A stretch of 58,638 bases of DNA, taken from the IMG/VR virus record IMGVR_UViG_3300042868_006575, positions 1 to 58,638 of that record; one strand, written 5' to 3'. Every line of letters starts with the position of its first letter. Position 1 is the stretch's first letter. Both the position numbers and the translations under genes were made by a program. The notes under the pieces are model-generated. The model was not told the DNA's origin, searched no databases, and saw only the letters and a list, made by a program, of their open reading frames with translations. The stretch is from a virus. Positions 58,579-58,638 of this stretch are shown here, in pieces.

Positions 58579-58638
58579 TTAAATTTTAGTTAATTCATAA
58601 GGTATTGCGTCTAATCCATAACCGCAAGTATATCCATG
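58579..58638 (-). CDS. Partial gene at the right edge (last 19 residues)
   Basis: The final 19 codons of a minus-strand frame, ending IPYELTKI, run off the window. If the molecule is circular, the same frame continues through bases 54-1 to an in-frame ATG at 54-52, giving a 37-residue product. If the window is a fragment, the gene continues beyond it. Confidence 0.5.
   Translation of the reverse strand, partial: HGYTCGYGLDAIPYELTKI

Noticed and set aside
1-58638. Diversity-generating retroelement, integrase, tRNA or CRISPR locus
   Set aside because: No reverse transcriptase, tyrosine or serine recombinase, cloverleaf or repeat-spacer pattern was recognised.

Overview
The window looks like most or all of the genome of a tailed double-stranded DNA phage that infects a Bacteroidota host. 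The DNA is AT-rich, genes are tightly packed, and the standard genetic code reads cleanly. The host assignment rests on three things: many intergenic regions carry the Bacteroidota -7 promoter element TAnnTTTG, the replication protein has a BT4734/VirE-type primase N-terminus, and Shine-Dalgarno sites are weak. No integrase, tRNA, rRNA, DNA polymerase, RNA polymerase or CRISPR array was seen. There is a terminase, a portal and a capsid protein but no sheath, tail tube or tape measure. Instead there are T7/crAss-like adaptor, stabilisation and internal proteins, which points to a short-tailed (podovirus-like) virion.

Layout. 1-217: an unusually G-rich stretch and five 10-bp tandem repeats. 218-1037 (+): four small proteins. 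5528-1064 (-): two early operons holding a PP-loop/PAPS-reductase-like protein, NinG, a YqaJ-like exonuclease and small proteins. 5639-9324 (+): a Cro-like regulator divergent from the early operon, a replication initiator whose gene contains a lambda-like origin candidate, a fused primase-helicase, SSB and small proteins. 9975-9351 (-): two small paralogous virion-type proteins. 10082-42865 (+): packaging and structure, namely terminase, portal, scaffold-like protein, major capsid, connectors, a GroES, a 1503-aa stabilisation protein and its separated C-terminal piece, four internal proteins with a ferritin among them, and a collagen-like fibre with an S74 chaperone. 48082-42894 (-): a methyltransferase-glycosyltransferase fusion, small proteins, a GIY-YIG homing endonuclease and a two-domain glycosyltransferase with a BAHT-type cysteine finger. 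48153-55785 (+): DUF6165, a u-spanin-like lysis cassette, a GH19 endolysin, a phosphoesterase, DUF3310, an HExxH protein and a second sugar cluster. 58638-55735 (-): membrane peptides, small early proteins and a DNA methyltransferase; one gene runs off the right edge.

The most interesting theme is a possible phage-encoded virion decoration system. Six structural genes carry Thr-rich linkers and the fibre has two long Gly-Ser/Thr blocks. Elsewhere the phage encodes at least four glycosyltransferase-like proteins, one resembling the O-heptosyltransferases that modify Ser-rich repeats. Other items to follow up are a ferritin inside the internal-protein cluster, a split stabilisation protein, an origin inside the initiator gene, and a conserved AT-rich element attached to the promoters.
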